This document shows positions 28,831 to 36,608 of a stretch of 39,361 nucleotides of DNA, piece by piece. The notes under the pieces were generated by a model, which saw only the letters and a list, made by a program, of their open reading frames with translations, was not told the DNA's origin and ran no database searches. Each line of letters opens with the position of its first letter. The stretch's first letter is position 1. Source of the stretch: Hyphomicrobiales bacterium (GTDB taxonomy: Bacteria; Pseudomonadota; Alphaproteobacteria; Rhizobiales; Rhizobiaceae); assembly GCA_900465685.1 (NCBI GenBank), contig UEGR01000022.1, positions 1-39,361 of the forward strand, in the 5' to 3' direction. Both the position numbers and the translations under genes were made by a program.

Positions 28831-30116
28831 TGGCCGCAAAACCTTTGCTTGAAGAATCCGCAGGCGGAAACGCAGCGCGCATCGTTTCGGAACTGTCCGA
28901 TACAGTCACCGCCATGGATGCCGCCAAGAAGCTGGAGGAAAGCCTTCACAGCCGCGATATCCCGCGCAAGCTGGCGATCTACGGTGCGGCAGCTGGTTTC
29001 GAGCTGCGCGACGAGCTGGATCACCTGAGCAACCGGACTATCGAGCCGAATGTCTTCTTCAACGCCCGCTTTCTGGCCCCCGCCATGCCGCGGCTTGAAG
29101 ATCGCGAGGTCCGCTTCATGGTCATGCGCGACGAAAACGAAATCCGCAGTCGCCTGCGCTTTGTGATGCCTTATACGATCGAGCGTCCCGGCCTTCCGCT
29201 GTCCACCCCGGTCATCCGTGCCTGGTCAACACCTTTCGGCCCGCAAGGTACACCACTCATCGACCACGACGACCCGGTCGGCGTGGTGGAAGACCTGTTC
29301 GATATTCTGGCGCGCGACCACCTCAAACTGCCCAACGTGCTGGTTTTGCCTGAAATGCGCGCCAATGGCGCTGCGGCAAAGCTCATCCGCTCGGTCGCGG
29401 TCGGACGGCAACTGCCGGTCGTCGCCATCGAACAGAAAGAGCGCCCGTTCCTCAAGAGCGACCTCGACGGCGACAGCTACATCCAGCAGGCCATCGGCGG
29501 CCAACACCGCCGCGACTACCAGCGTCTGTGGCGGCGTCTTGCCGACAAGGGTGAACTCGCCCACCGCATCTATCGCACCCCGGATGAAGTGCGGCAGTCT
29601 TTCGAACATTTTCTTTCGCTGGAAGCCAATGGCTGGAAAGGAAAGCGCGGCACAGCCATGGCGGTGGACCGCTTCCGTGCCGCCTTTGCGCGCGAGGCAG
29701 TCAACAATCTCGCCGAACGCGATTGCGTGCGTGTCCACACGCTGGAGCTGGACGGGCGCGTCATCGCCATCCTGACCGTCTTCACCGTTGCGGGTGAAGC
29801 ATGGACATGGAAAACCGCTTACGACGAAAGCCTTCAGGCTTTTTCGCCCGGCGTTCTGCTCATGATTGAAGTCGCGAAAAGCCATCTCAACGACCCGAAT
29901 ATCCTCAGAACGGATTCCTGCGCCGTGCCGGACCATCCGGTGATGACGCGCCTCTTTCAGGAGCGCGAAACCATTGAGACACTGGTGGTTGGTCTGAACC
30001 CCGGTGCAGACAGGCTTGCGCGTCAGGCCGCATCGCAGATCCATCTCTATCAGCGGACCCGCAATCTCGCACGCATCGTGCGCAACCGCATTCGCAGCTT
30101 CACGGATCGCAGTTAG
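28830..30116 (+). CDS. CelD/BcsL-like GNAT acetyltransferase
   Basis: A 428-residue soluble protein. The region from about residue 245 to 400 (QRLWRRLADKGELAHRIYRT, VRVHTLELDGRVIAILTVF, SPGVLLMIEVAKS) is the GNAT_6 fold seen in cellulose-biosynthesis protein CelD/BcsL and other envelope-polysaccharide acyltransferases; LEANGWKGKRGTAM is the family's typical WKG motif. There is no signal peptide or membrane helix, so it acts in the cytoplasm, perhaps acylating a lipid-linked sugar before the flippase moves it (inference). It overlaps the flippase stop by one base. A RIME-like repeat starts right after its stop codon. Confidence 0.8.
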   Translation: MAAKPLLEESAGGNAARIVSELSDTVTAMDAAKKLEESLHSRDIPRKLAIYGAAAGFELRDELDHLSNRTIEPNVFFNARFLAPAMPRLEDREVRFMVMRDENEIRSRLRFVMPYTIERPGLPLSTPVIRAWSTPFGPQGTPLIDHDDPVGVVEDLFDILARDHLKLPNVLVLPEMRANGAAAKLIRSVAVGRQLPVVAIEQKERPFLKSDLDGDSYIQQAIGGQHRRDYQRLWRRLADKGELAHRIYRTPDEVRQSFEHFLSLEANGWKGKRGTAMAVDRFRAAFAREAVNNLAERDCVRVHTLELDGRVIAILTVFTVAGEAWTWKTAYDESLQAFSPGVLLMIEVAKSHLNDPNILRTDSCAVPDHPVMTRLFQERETIETLVVGLNPGADRLARQAASQIHLYQRTRNLARIVRNRIRSFTDRS

Positions 30117-30215
30117 AACACGTCCCGAAAAGTGCAAAGCCATTTGCGGATAAGACGTGGGCAAGAACAAAACCAGAGCGGTTTCGACAATCCAGCCGTA
30201 CTGATGCCGCTCTGG
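30117..30215. repeat. RIME-like composite palindromic element abutting the acetyltransferase stop
   Basis: CACGTC (30119-30124) and GACGTG (30154-30159) bound a palindrome whose reverse complement aligns with 8101-8145 (shared GCACTTTTC core). A second palindrome pairs CCAGAGCGG (30173-30181) with CCGCTCTGG (30207-30215). Two palindromes in about 100 bp is the RIME layout. Confidence 0.7.
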
Positions 30216-30260
30216 AGCGATGCTTTGCCGGCCATAGAAATAGCGGGCAAGATCAACAGT

Positions 30261-30289
30261 TTGTGAAAGCTTTCAGGGCGTGTTATCAT
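30261..30289 (+). promoter_or_regulatory. Sigma-70-type promoter for the small membrane protein gene
   Basis: TTGTGA (30261-30266) and TATCAT (30284-30289) are separated by exactly 17 bases, four of six matches to consensus at -35 and five of six at -10. Transcription would start near 30296, giving a leader of about 150 nt. Confidence 0.6.
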
Positions 30290-30295
30290 CGCTTT

Positions 30296-30448
30296 CGGGA
30301 GAGCGCATGACAGGCGGAAGAGGAGGTCCGCACCGGTGCATTTCCAACCTCGCAAGAGGTGCGGAGCGTTCCGGGTCATAACAATCAGGACCGGCTTTCG
30401 TCTGGTTCGCAACCGCCATCGCGCCCTCCCATGGGAAGGAGATGCGCT
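30296..30448 (+). promoter_or_regulatory. Structured 5' leader with a ribosome-site hairpin, possible riboregulator
   Basis: TCCGCACC (30327-30334) can pair with GGTGCGGA (30358-30365). In the alternative fold ACCTC (30347-30351) forms a GCAA-capped hairpin with GAGGT (30356-30360), and the same ACCTC could pair with GAGGT at 30323-30327. These pairings exclude each other in part. Just before the gene, GCGC (30421-30424) and CTCC (30426-30429) can pair with GCGC (30444-30447) and GGAG (30438-30441), hiding the ribosome site. I match it to no known riboswitch class. Confidence 0.5.
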
Positions 30449-30553
30449 ATGGAATATTTCCACTATATCAGCACGCTTGATTACATCCTGCTCGGCTTCA
30501 TTGCGGTCGTCGTGGTGTGGAACGTGGTTGAACACGGCCTGCGTCACAGATAG
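30449..30553 (+). CDS. 34-residue single-pass membrane protein
   Basis: The reading frame codes a short protein: six polar or aromatic residues (MEYFHY), one strong membrane segment of about 18-20 residues (LDYILLGFIAVVVVWNVVEH) and a basic end (GLRHR). That charge pattern suggests the C terminus stays in the cytoplasm. The start has an excellent ribosome site, GAAGGAGA, seven bases upstream, and a good promoter lies about 185 bp upstream. I know no family for it. Small one-helix proteins of this kind often bind and tune larger membrane complexes, but no partner can be named here. A short GC-rich hairpin follows the stop (CGGCA/TGCCG, 30565-30580). Confidence 0.65.
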   Translation: MEYFHYISTLDYILLGFIAVVVVWNVVEHGLRHR

Positions 30554-30927
30554 GCCATATCGACCCGGCAAGGTCTTGCCGTTGATAGTGTTGCGATCTG
30601 ATTGCCTGCGAAAACGCGCCGCGTTTTCTGACAGGATATGATGATCGCATCCATGCAGAACTGGATGCCGTGCTTGAGGCACTGCAGCGTAGAATGCTTG
30701 ACGGCTTCGCGTCACCTCACCGCCGCATCTCCCTGAGAACATGTCACACAGCCATGCTGTGTCGCGCTTTGGTGCCTTTAGCTCGCAGCTTTACACAGGC
30801 CATTCATAACAATCGACATTCCTCGCCAAAACCTGCGCTTGTGGGCAATTGACCTCGTTTCGTTTAGCCGGTATATCCCAACCCGCTGTCCATTCTGGAC
30901 CATATCAAACTGCTTCGGCAGACCTGT
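30554..30927. other. Intergenic region between the small membrane protein gene and tRNA-Leu
   Basis: No gene is supported in these 374 bp. A perfect hairpin ACACAGC-CAT-GCTGTGT lies at 30746-30762. A frame from about 30595 to 30852 (+) reads as a plausible helix (RIHAELDAVLEALQRRML) but has no start with a ribosome site. The tRNA promoter should lie near the right end. Confidence 0.4.
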
Positions 30928-31012
30928 GCGGGTGTGGTGGAACTGGTAGACGCGCCGGACTCAAAATCCGGTTCCGAAAGGAGTGTCGGTTCGATTCCGA
31001 CCACCCGCACCA
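30928..31012 (+). tRNA. tRNA-Leu (anticodon CAA)
   Basis: The 85-nt sequence folds as a class II tRNA. Acceptor GCGGGTG (30928-30934) pairs with CACCCGC (31002-31008), followed by discriminator A and an encoded CCA. The anticodon stem CCGGA/TCCGG encloses the loop CTCAAAA, giving anticodon CAA that reads UUG. The T arm contains GTTCGATTC. The extra arm is the long type used by leucine tRNA. Confidence 0.96.
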
Positions 31013-31406
31013 CTTCCATGCAAATCTCGAATCTATATCGTCCCGCCTCAATCTATTTGAGGCTAATCGCGCTTTTGCATGTGCCGCGATCAGATTCAGC
31101 CCCTCCCTCACTCCATCGGCAGATAGTGTTTTCATTGCGTCTGAGCTGGATCGCGTCTCGATCTGATTGAGCCAGATCGGGAAACGATATCGGTTGCACA
31201 AAGGCAGACCACACCTTTCAAGGCTGACCACAACCATAATCCGTAGATTGCTACATTACGTAATGTTAATTTTTACTTTACTGTAAAGTCAAATAGGGTG
31301 ATACTTAACATGGAAATTGAGATGACGTGCTCGAACCGAGCGGAATTCAAGCTCCATCTATAAAATGTTGATAAAATATAATCCCCCTCCAATCTGGCGA
31401 TACATT
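31013..31406. other. AT-rich region after tRNA-Leu with three palindromes, upstream of the MucR-like gene
   Basis: A hairpin GCCTCAA/TTGAGGC (31045-31051 and 31057-31063) may end the tRNA transcript. A further repeat, CGATCTG / CAGATCG, lies near 31162-31179. From about 31230 the sequence becomes clearly AT-rich, with two perfect palindromes, CATTACGTAATG (31254-31265) and ACTTTACTGTAAAGT (31275-31289). They lie 120-150 bp before the regulator gene and may be its operators. I found no second copy of the tRNA 3' end nearby. Confidence 0.55.
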
Positions 31407-31835
31407 ATGGAAAACGCAGATAAAGAATATATCAATGGAAATAGAATTTTGCATGTGAAGCTAGCTAATAATATTATAACTTCATATGTTAATAAGAATC
31501 AGATGACCTCTGAAGAACTACTGAGTGTTATCACAGATGTGTGCCAATGCATCGGCGGCTTATCGGGATCATCGAGTTTTTCTCCCAAGGAAGCTCCCGC
31601 AATACCTTCGGTAGACCCCAAGGAATCGATCTTCGAAGATTACATCATTTGCCTCGAAGATGGTCGTCGCTACAAAACCCTCAAGCGCGCCTTGATGAGC
31701 CGCTTCGGTCTGACGCCTGATGCGTACAGGCGCAAATGGAACTTGCCCACCGATTACCCGATGGTGGCTCCTGTTTCTGCAAAGAAGATGTCTGCCCTTT
31801 CCAGAATGGAAAGGGACGATGTCGTGAGCGCGTAA
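31407..31835 (+). CDS. MucR/Ros-family transcriptional regulator lacking both zinc-ligand histidines
   Basis: A 142-residue DNA-binding protein. Family proteins bind AT-rich DNA and silence or tune exopolysaccharide, motility and virulence genes. The C-terminal half (YIICLEDGRRYKTLKRALMS, then GLTPDAYRRKWNLPTDYPMV) is clearly MucR/Ros. In the family's single zinc finger the ligands are Cys-x2-Cys/Asp-x9-His-x3-His; here Cys82 and Asp85 remain but the histidine positions hold Ala95 and Arg99. The N-terminal third matches the family's oligomerisation region. The start at 31407 gives the usual 142-residue length; an in-frame ATG at 31365 exists and neither has a ribosome site. The first half is AT-rich, unlike its neighbours. 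Confidence 0.88.
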   Translation: MENADKEYINGNRILHVKLANNIITSYVNKNQMTSEELLSVITDVCQCIGGLSGSSSFSPKEAPAIPSVDPKESIFEDYIICLEDGRRYKTLKRALMSRFGLTPDAYRRKWNLPTDYPMVAPVSAKKMSALSRMERDDVVSA

Positions 31836-31849
31836 GGCATTTATCGCTC

Positions 31850-31874
31850 AAGGGTGCAGCCATGCTGCACCCAC
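31850..31874 (+). terminator. Hairpin after the MucR-like gene
   Basis: GGGTGCAGC (31852-31860) pairs perfectly with GCTGCACCC (31864-31872) around a three-base loop. No T run follows, so it is a weak terminator or an RNA-stabilising hairpin. Confidence 0.45.
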
Positions 31875-32035
31875 TCGCCCTTCACGGCAGCGCGGCACCC
31901 GCGTCCTCTGATTAAACCATCACGTCGAAGAGCTACGCGAACCGATGCTTAAGCATTGGCAATGGGCACCTGTGTGCATTTTCCGCTTTGGGCTCCGCAT
32001 CCGTACCCGCCTCAAACTGCTCCGAGGACCGTGTT

Positions 32036-33301
32036 ATGCGTAAGCTAAGCCACATTCATTATGCCTGGTATATTGCCCTGGCCTGCCTCGCCATCTCGTG
32101 TATTCGAGCCGGTATCGGCTTCCAGACAATGGGCTTCATCATCAATCCGGCACGTGAGGAGCTTGGCTGGTCCAATACGCAGATTACCGGGGTTATCGCC
32201 TTTCGTGAACTCGTCGCCGGATTAGCCGCTCCCCTCGTTGGCCGCTGGGTTGATCAGCGAGGCCCCAGAACTGTGATGATCGTCGGAGCGGTTCTTGTCG
32301 GCCTGTCCTTCAGCCTCACGTCCGTCGCACAGACCTTCTGGCAATTTGTCCTGATCTTCGGCGTCATTGGCGGTGTCGGCGTTGCAGGCCTCTCCAATGC
32401 GCTGGTTTTTCCGCTGATCGCCAAGTGGTTCTCGGCGCAACGCGGTCGAGCGACCGGTCTGGTATCGTCGGGAGCCAATCTGGGCGGCATCTTGATGTCG
32501 CCTTTGATCATCTGGCTCTTGTCTATTTCCGACTGGCGCTCAACCTGGTTCGTTCTCGGCTTCCTGCCAATTCTCATTCTGGTGCCGCTGGCAATCTTCG
32601 TCCTGCGCCGCGAGCCCGCCGACATGGGGTTGAAGCCTTTCGGCGAAGATCCGGACAAAACAGCCAGAACGACAGACACCAGCCCCGATCTGACTGTGGG
32701 AGACGCAATGCGTTCGTCGGGTTTCTGGTTTCTGATGATCGGCTGGAATCTGACCGACTTCGTGCTGAAAGGCGCTTTGCTGCACAAGATTCCGGCGGCA
32801 CAGTCGCTGGGTTTCAATACCGCCGAAGCGGGCAGCGTGATCATGACCTATAGTATCTGCGCCATTCTGGGCAAATTGCTCACCGGCTTCATCGCCGATC
32901 AGTTCCCGACCCGACTGGTGATCCTCTGCCTTTCGGCAATGCAGGCAATCGGCCTGATCCTCTTCATCAATGCGGACAGTATCTGGCACCTGCAACTGGG
33001 ATATGGCGTATTGAGCGGCTTGTCGGCAGGTGGGCTCATCATGATGATGCCATTTCTGCTGGCCTCGCTGTTCGGTCGTAAAAACCAGGGCGCCATCATG
33101 GGCGTCGTCACGCCGATGGTGATGATTTCTGGCATTGGTGGCCCGATGCTCGCGGCACTGCTGTTCGACATGACGGGCAGCTATACGTTCGCTTTCGAAA
33201 TCTATGCCGTTATTTCCGTTCTCGGCGGGTTGGCATTGTTCGGCGCCAGCACGGCGCGCAAGACCTCTCCGGAAGCCACGAAACCATCAGGAGGCTTATG
33301 A
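32036..33301 (+). CDS. MFS transporter, oxalate/formate or monocarboxylate type
   Basis: An inner-membrane carrier of 421 residues with 12 predicted helices in two halves split by a cytoplasmic loop near residues 195-220. The MFS loop motif appears as GRWVDQRGPRTVMIVGA after helix 2, and the helix 1 region (HYAWYIALACLAISCIRAGIGFQT) resembles the oxalate/formate antiporter and monocarboxylate group. The substrate is probably a small organic acid. The ATG at 32036 has GAGGA eight bases upstream; an in-frame TTG at 31988 is less likely. It overlaps the dehydrogenase gene by ATGA, so uptake and oxidation of one compound is a fair guess. Confidence 0.88.
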   Translation: MRKLSHIHYAWYIALACLAISCIRAGIGFQTMGFIINPAREELGWSNTQITGVIAFRELVAGLAAPLVGRWVDQRGPRTVMIVGAVLVGLSFSLTSVAQTFWQFVLIFGVIGGVGVAGLSNALVFPLIAKWFSAQRGRATGLVSSGANLGGILMSPLIIWLLSISDWRSTWFVLGFLPILILVPLAIFVLRREPADMGLKPFGEDPDKTARTTDTSPDLTVGDAMRSSGFWFLMIGWNLTDFVLKGALLHKIPAAQSLGFNTAEAGSVIMTYSICAILGKLLTGFIADQFPTRLVILCLSAMQAIGLILFINADSIWHLQLGYGVLSGLSAGGLIMMMPFLLASLFGRKNQGAIMGVVTPMVMISGIGGPMLAALLFDMTGSYTFAFEIYAVISVLGGLALFGASTARKTSPEATKPSGGL

Positions 33302-34158
33302 TGACCACGATCACTCTTCTCTATCCCGGTGATATGGGCGGCGCTTTCGCCAGACTGCTGATATCCGCTGGACATAAGGTGATAAGCCCGCTGGGCGGGC
33401 GCAGCGAGCGGACACAAAAGACGGCGCAGTCCATTGGTGTCGAGATGCGCGACGACATGGCTTCCGCCGTTACGGACAGCGACATTGTGCTGTCGCTTGT
33501 GCCACCATCAGCAGTGATCGATGTCGCCTCCCAAGCAATCGCGGCCTGTCGCGAACAAGGGGCCGCACCATTCTTCATCGATATGAATGCCAAGACACCC
33601 GCCGATGCCGAGCACTTGAACACAGCTTTCGGCGATGCTTCGCTTCCCTTCTGCAATGCATGCATCATTGGCCGCGCCTCGCATCTTGGCGACGAAGGCA
33701 GCATCTATGCCAGCGGACCCGACACAAAGCCTCTGGAGACCTTGTTTGAAGACTTGCTGCCTGTCATCTCGCTTGGCGAAGACATCGCGCGAGCATCCGT
33801 TTTCAAAATGGCATTTGCCGGGTTCAACAAAACCGTGGCCGCTGCTTTGTTCGAAACGGCCAACACGGCCAATGCCTTTGGCGTGACCGATCCGCTGTTC
33901 GAGCTGATCGGCCATCATCTGGGCGGCACGCTATCTGACCTCGGCAAGCTGGTGTCGACTTATCCACGCCACATCCTGCGTCGTGCTGAAGAAATGGAAG
34001 CGCTGGCGGTGATGCTCGCCGATGCGGAACTGCCGAACGAAATCGCACTGGCCGCAGGCGCAACATTCCGCAGCCTCGGCAACAGCGGCAGCTGGTCCGA
34101 AACAACAGCAACCCCGCAATTGCAGGAGCTGCTATCCGAGATCGATTATCGCCATTAG
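33298..34158 (+). CDS. NAD(P)-dependent dehydrogenase of the beta-hydroxyacid/6PGDH type with DUF1932 domain
   Basis: A 286-residue cytoplasmic enzyme. The N-terminal Rossmann domain has a modified nucleotide motif (LLYPGDMGGAFARLLISAGH in place of GxGxMG), with DSDIVLSLVPPSAVIDVA and the substrate loop FIDMNAKTP. The catalytic-lysine region is KMAFAGFNKT. The C-terminal part fits DUF1932 (PF09130), found in dehydrogenases of 2-hydroxy or sugar acids. AGGAGG lies just before two adjacent ATGs (33298 and 33301). Translational overlap with the MFS gene suggests a catabolic pair. The true substrate is unknown. Confidence 0.85.
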   Translation: MMTTITLLYPGDMGGAFARLLISAGHKVISPLGGRSERTQKTAQSIGVEMRDDMASAVTDSDIVLSLVPPSAVIDVASQAIAACREQGAAPFFIDMNAKTPADAEHLNTAFGDASLPFCNACIIGRASHLGDEGSIYASGPDTKPLETLFEDLLPVISLGEDIARASVFKMAFAGFNKTVAAALFETANTANAFGVTDPLFELIGHHLGGTLSDLGKLVSTYPRHILRRAEEMEALAVMLADAELPNEIALAAGATFRSLGNSGSWSETTATPQLQELLSEIDYRH

Positions 34159-34190
34159 GCTGGAGACGAAACCCCTCTTATGAAAAGCCC

Positions 34191-34424
34191 CTAATTCACC
34201 GGCAGCAGGGTTTCCACGATCAGCGCATAGATCGACCAACCGACAAGCAGGATCGAGCATAAAAGCCGGGTCGTGAAGGGTAGCCTTGCCGGCGTGCTGC
34301 ACATTGATATAGGCGCCCGACACACTAGAGATTTCATCGATCGGCAGCGCATCCATATCGGCCACCACGCCCGCAGCGTGTTTTCCTCAAAGCCGATTTC
34401 GGGATGACGATGCAGGTCCTCGAA
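34191..34424 (-). pseudogene. Remnant of an M20-family amidohydrolase gene
   Basis: Four short fragments of an M20D peptidase/hippurate-hydrolase-like protein follow in the right order on the minus strand. FEDLHRHPEIGFEENT (near 34377-34424) is the N-terminal signature. VVADMDALPIDEIS (34327-34368) is the LRADMDALPI active-site region in another frame. Then SGAYINVQHAGKATLHDP resembles the C-terminal active-site segment. Finally ILLVGWSIYALIVETLLPVN, again in another frame, ends at a stop at 34191, where intact enzymes end in LPVGASYFA-LVETLL-like sequence. About 1 kb of the roughly 1.2-kb gene is missing, so it cannot be functional. A 48-codon frame at 34191-34337 is part of this wreck. Confidence 0.75.
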
Positions 34425-34472
34425 AACCGGGGCCGCTCCTCACGACCTCCGGCTTTGATTCGTCACACCAGA

Positions 34473-35825
<1,353 letters not shown>

Positions 35826-35913
35826 TCATCGGCAATCTTCTTTCGTTGTTTGCCCCTCACGGGTAATCGCTGAACCCGCGAGAAACACCCAAAAGAAAAC
35901 AAATAGCTGCCAA

Positions 35914-36363
35914 TTACTTGATCACCAGCACAGGCACAGTGCTGAGCGACAGGACTTCCGCCGCCTGACTGCCGAGCAGGAGCTTGTTGACGCCGCGACG
36001 ACCATGCGAGGAAATGATGATCAGGTCGCTGCCATGGGATTTCGCCGCTTCCACAATGCCTTGCGCGGGCGACTGGTTTTCGACATGCACCGCTTCAGCG
36101 GTCACGCCTGCGGCTTTCGCCTTGTCCCTGGCTTTGGTCAGGATCTCGGTTGCAGCCTTGGTGATTGCTTCGCGATATTCCTGAAAAGCAACCGGGCTCG
36201 ATGCCCATTCCGCCGCAACGACGATGCCATAGGACGGCAGAAGTTCGGTCACCGATACGAAAGTCAGTTTCGCGCCCGTTTCCTTCGCCAGTTCCACGCC
36301 CTGATCCACGCCCTTTTCTGCGAGTTCCGACCCATCGGTCGCGATCAGAATGTTCTTGTACAT
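35914..36363 (-). CDS. Universal stress protein (UspA family)
   Basis: A 149-residue soluble protein. The ATP-binding signature G-x2-G-x9-G-S appears near the end in SSHGRRGVNKLLLGSQAAEVL, and the N terminus MYKNILIATDGSELA is typical, so it belongs to the ATP-binding branch. Family proteins form dimers and raise survival under stress, often in low oxygen. AGGAG lies eight bases before the ATG. A consensus FNR/FixK box sits upstream at the position of an activated promoter, so induction under oxygen limitation is likely. Confidence 0.92.
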   Translation of the reverse strand: MYKNILIATDGSELAEKGVDQGVELAKETGAKLTFVSVTELLPSYGIVVAAEWASSPVAFQEYREAITKAATEILTKARDKAKAAGVTAEAVHVENQSPAQGIVEAAKSHGSDLIIISSHGRRGVNKLLLGSQAAEVLSLSTVPVLVIK

Positions 36364-36393
36364 CTCTTGGTCTCCTGGTTGCCTGATAACTTA

Positions 36394-36436
36394 ATTATGC
36401 GCGCCTTACCCAAGCTAATGCATTGACGCGGATCAA
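36394..36436 (-). promoter_or_regulatory. FNR/FixK-type box with class II promoter for the stress protein gene
   Basis: TTGACGCGGATCAA (36423-36436) fits the FNR/FixK consensus TTGA-N6-TCAA with symmetric inner bases. On the minus strand CATAAT (36394-36399) lies 33 bp from the box centre. That puts the box at about -41.5 if CATAAT is the -10, as in class II FNR promoters. The ATG follows about 25 bases after the predicted start. Confidence 0.65.
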
Positions 36437-36501
36437 TATCCTTCCAGATAAGCTAATACGCCCACTCCCAATTATGATGGAATTCACTTTTAAAAAATTC
36501 G

Positions 36502-36522
36502 ATTATATAGAATATAATTCTA
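36502..36522 (+). promoter_or_regulatory. Palindrome over the likely -10 of cysK
   Basis: Two overlapping perfect inverted repeats, ATTATATAGAATATAAT (36502-36518) and TAGAATATAATTCTA (36508-36522), contain TATAAT (36513-36518). If that is the -10, a bound regulator would block cysK. There is no good -35. The half-sites TAGAA/TTCTA resemble the Irr ICE box but are two bases further apart, so I do not assign a regulator. Confidence 0.5.
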
Positions 36523-36608
36523 AACATGATCCATCAAGCGCATATGTCCAGCTATGCTTTTGCGCTGTTTCCTCTTAAACTTTGCGCAACATGAAGGGAG
36601 ATTACGCT

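Noticed and set aside
30113..30742. A 209-codon minus-strand frame over the RIME element, the leader and the small membrane protein gene
   Set aside because: No ribosome site or recognisable feature; it crosses repeat DNA and a promoter.
30595..30852. Plus-strand frame with a plausible helix (RIHAELDAVLEALQRRML)
   Set aside because: No start codon with a ribosome site and no family recognised; the C-terminal part is low quality. It may be a gene fragment, but I cannot support it.
30928..31900. Integrated element targeted to tRNA-Leu
   Set aside because: I looked for a second copy of the tRNA 3' end and for an integrase and saw neither, so only an AT-rich patch is reported.
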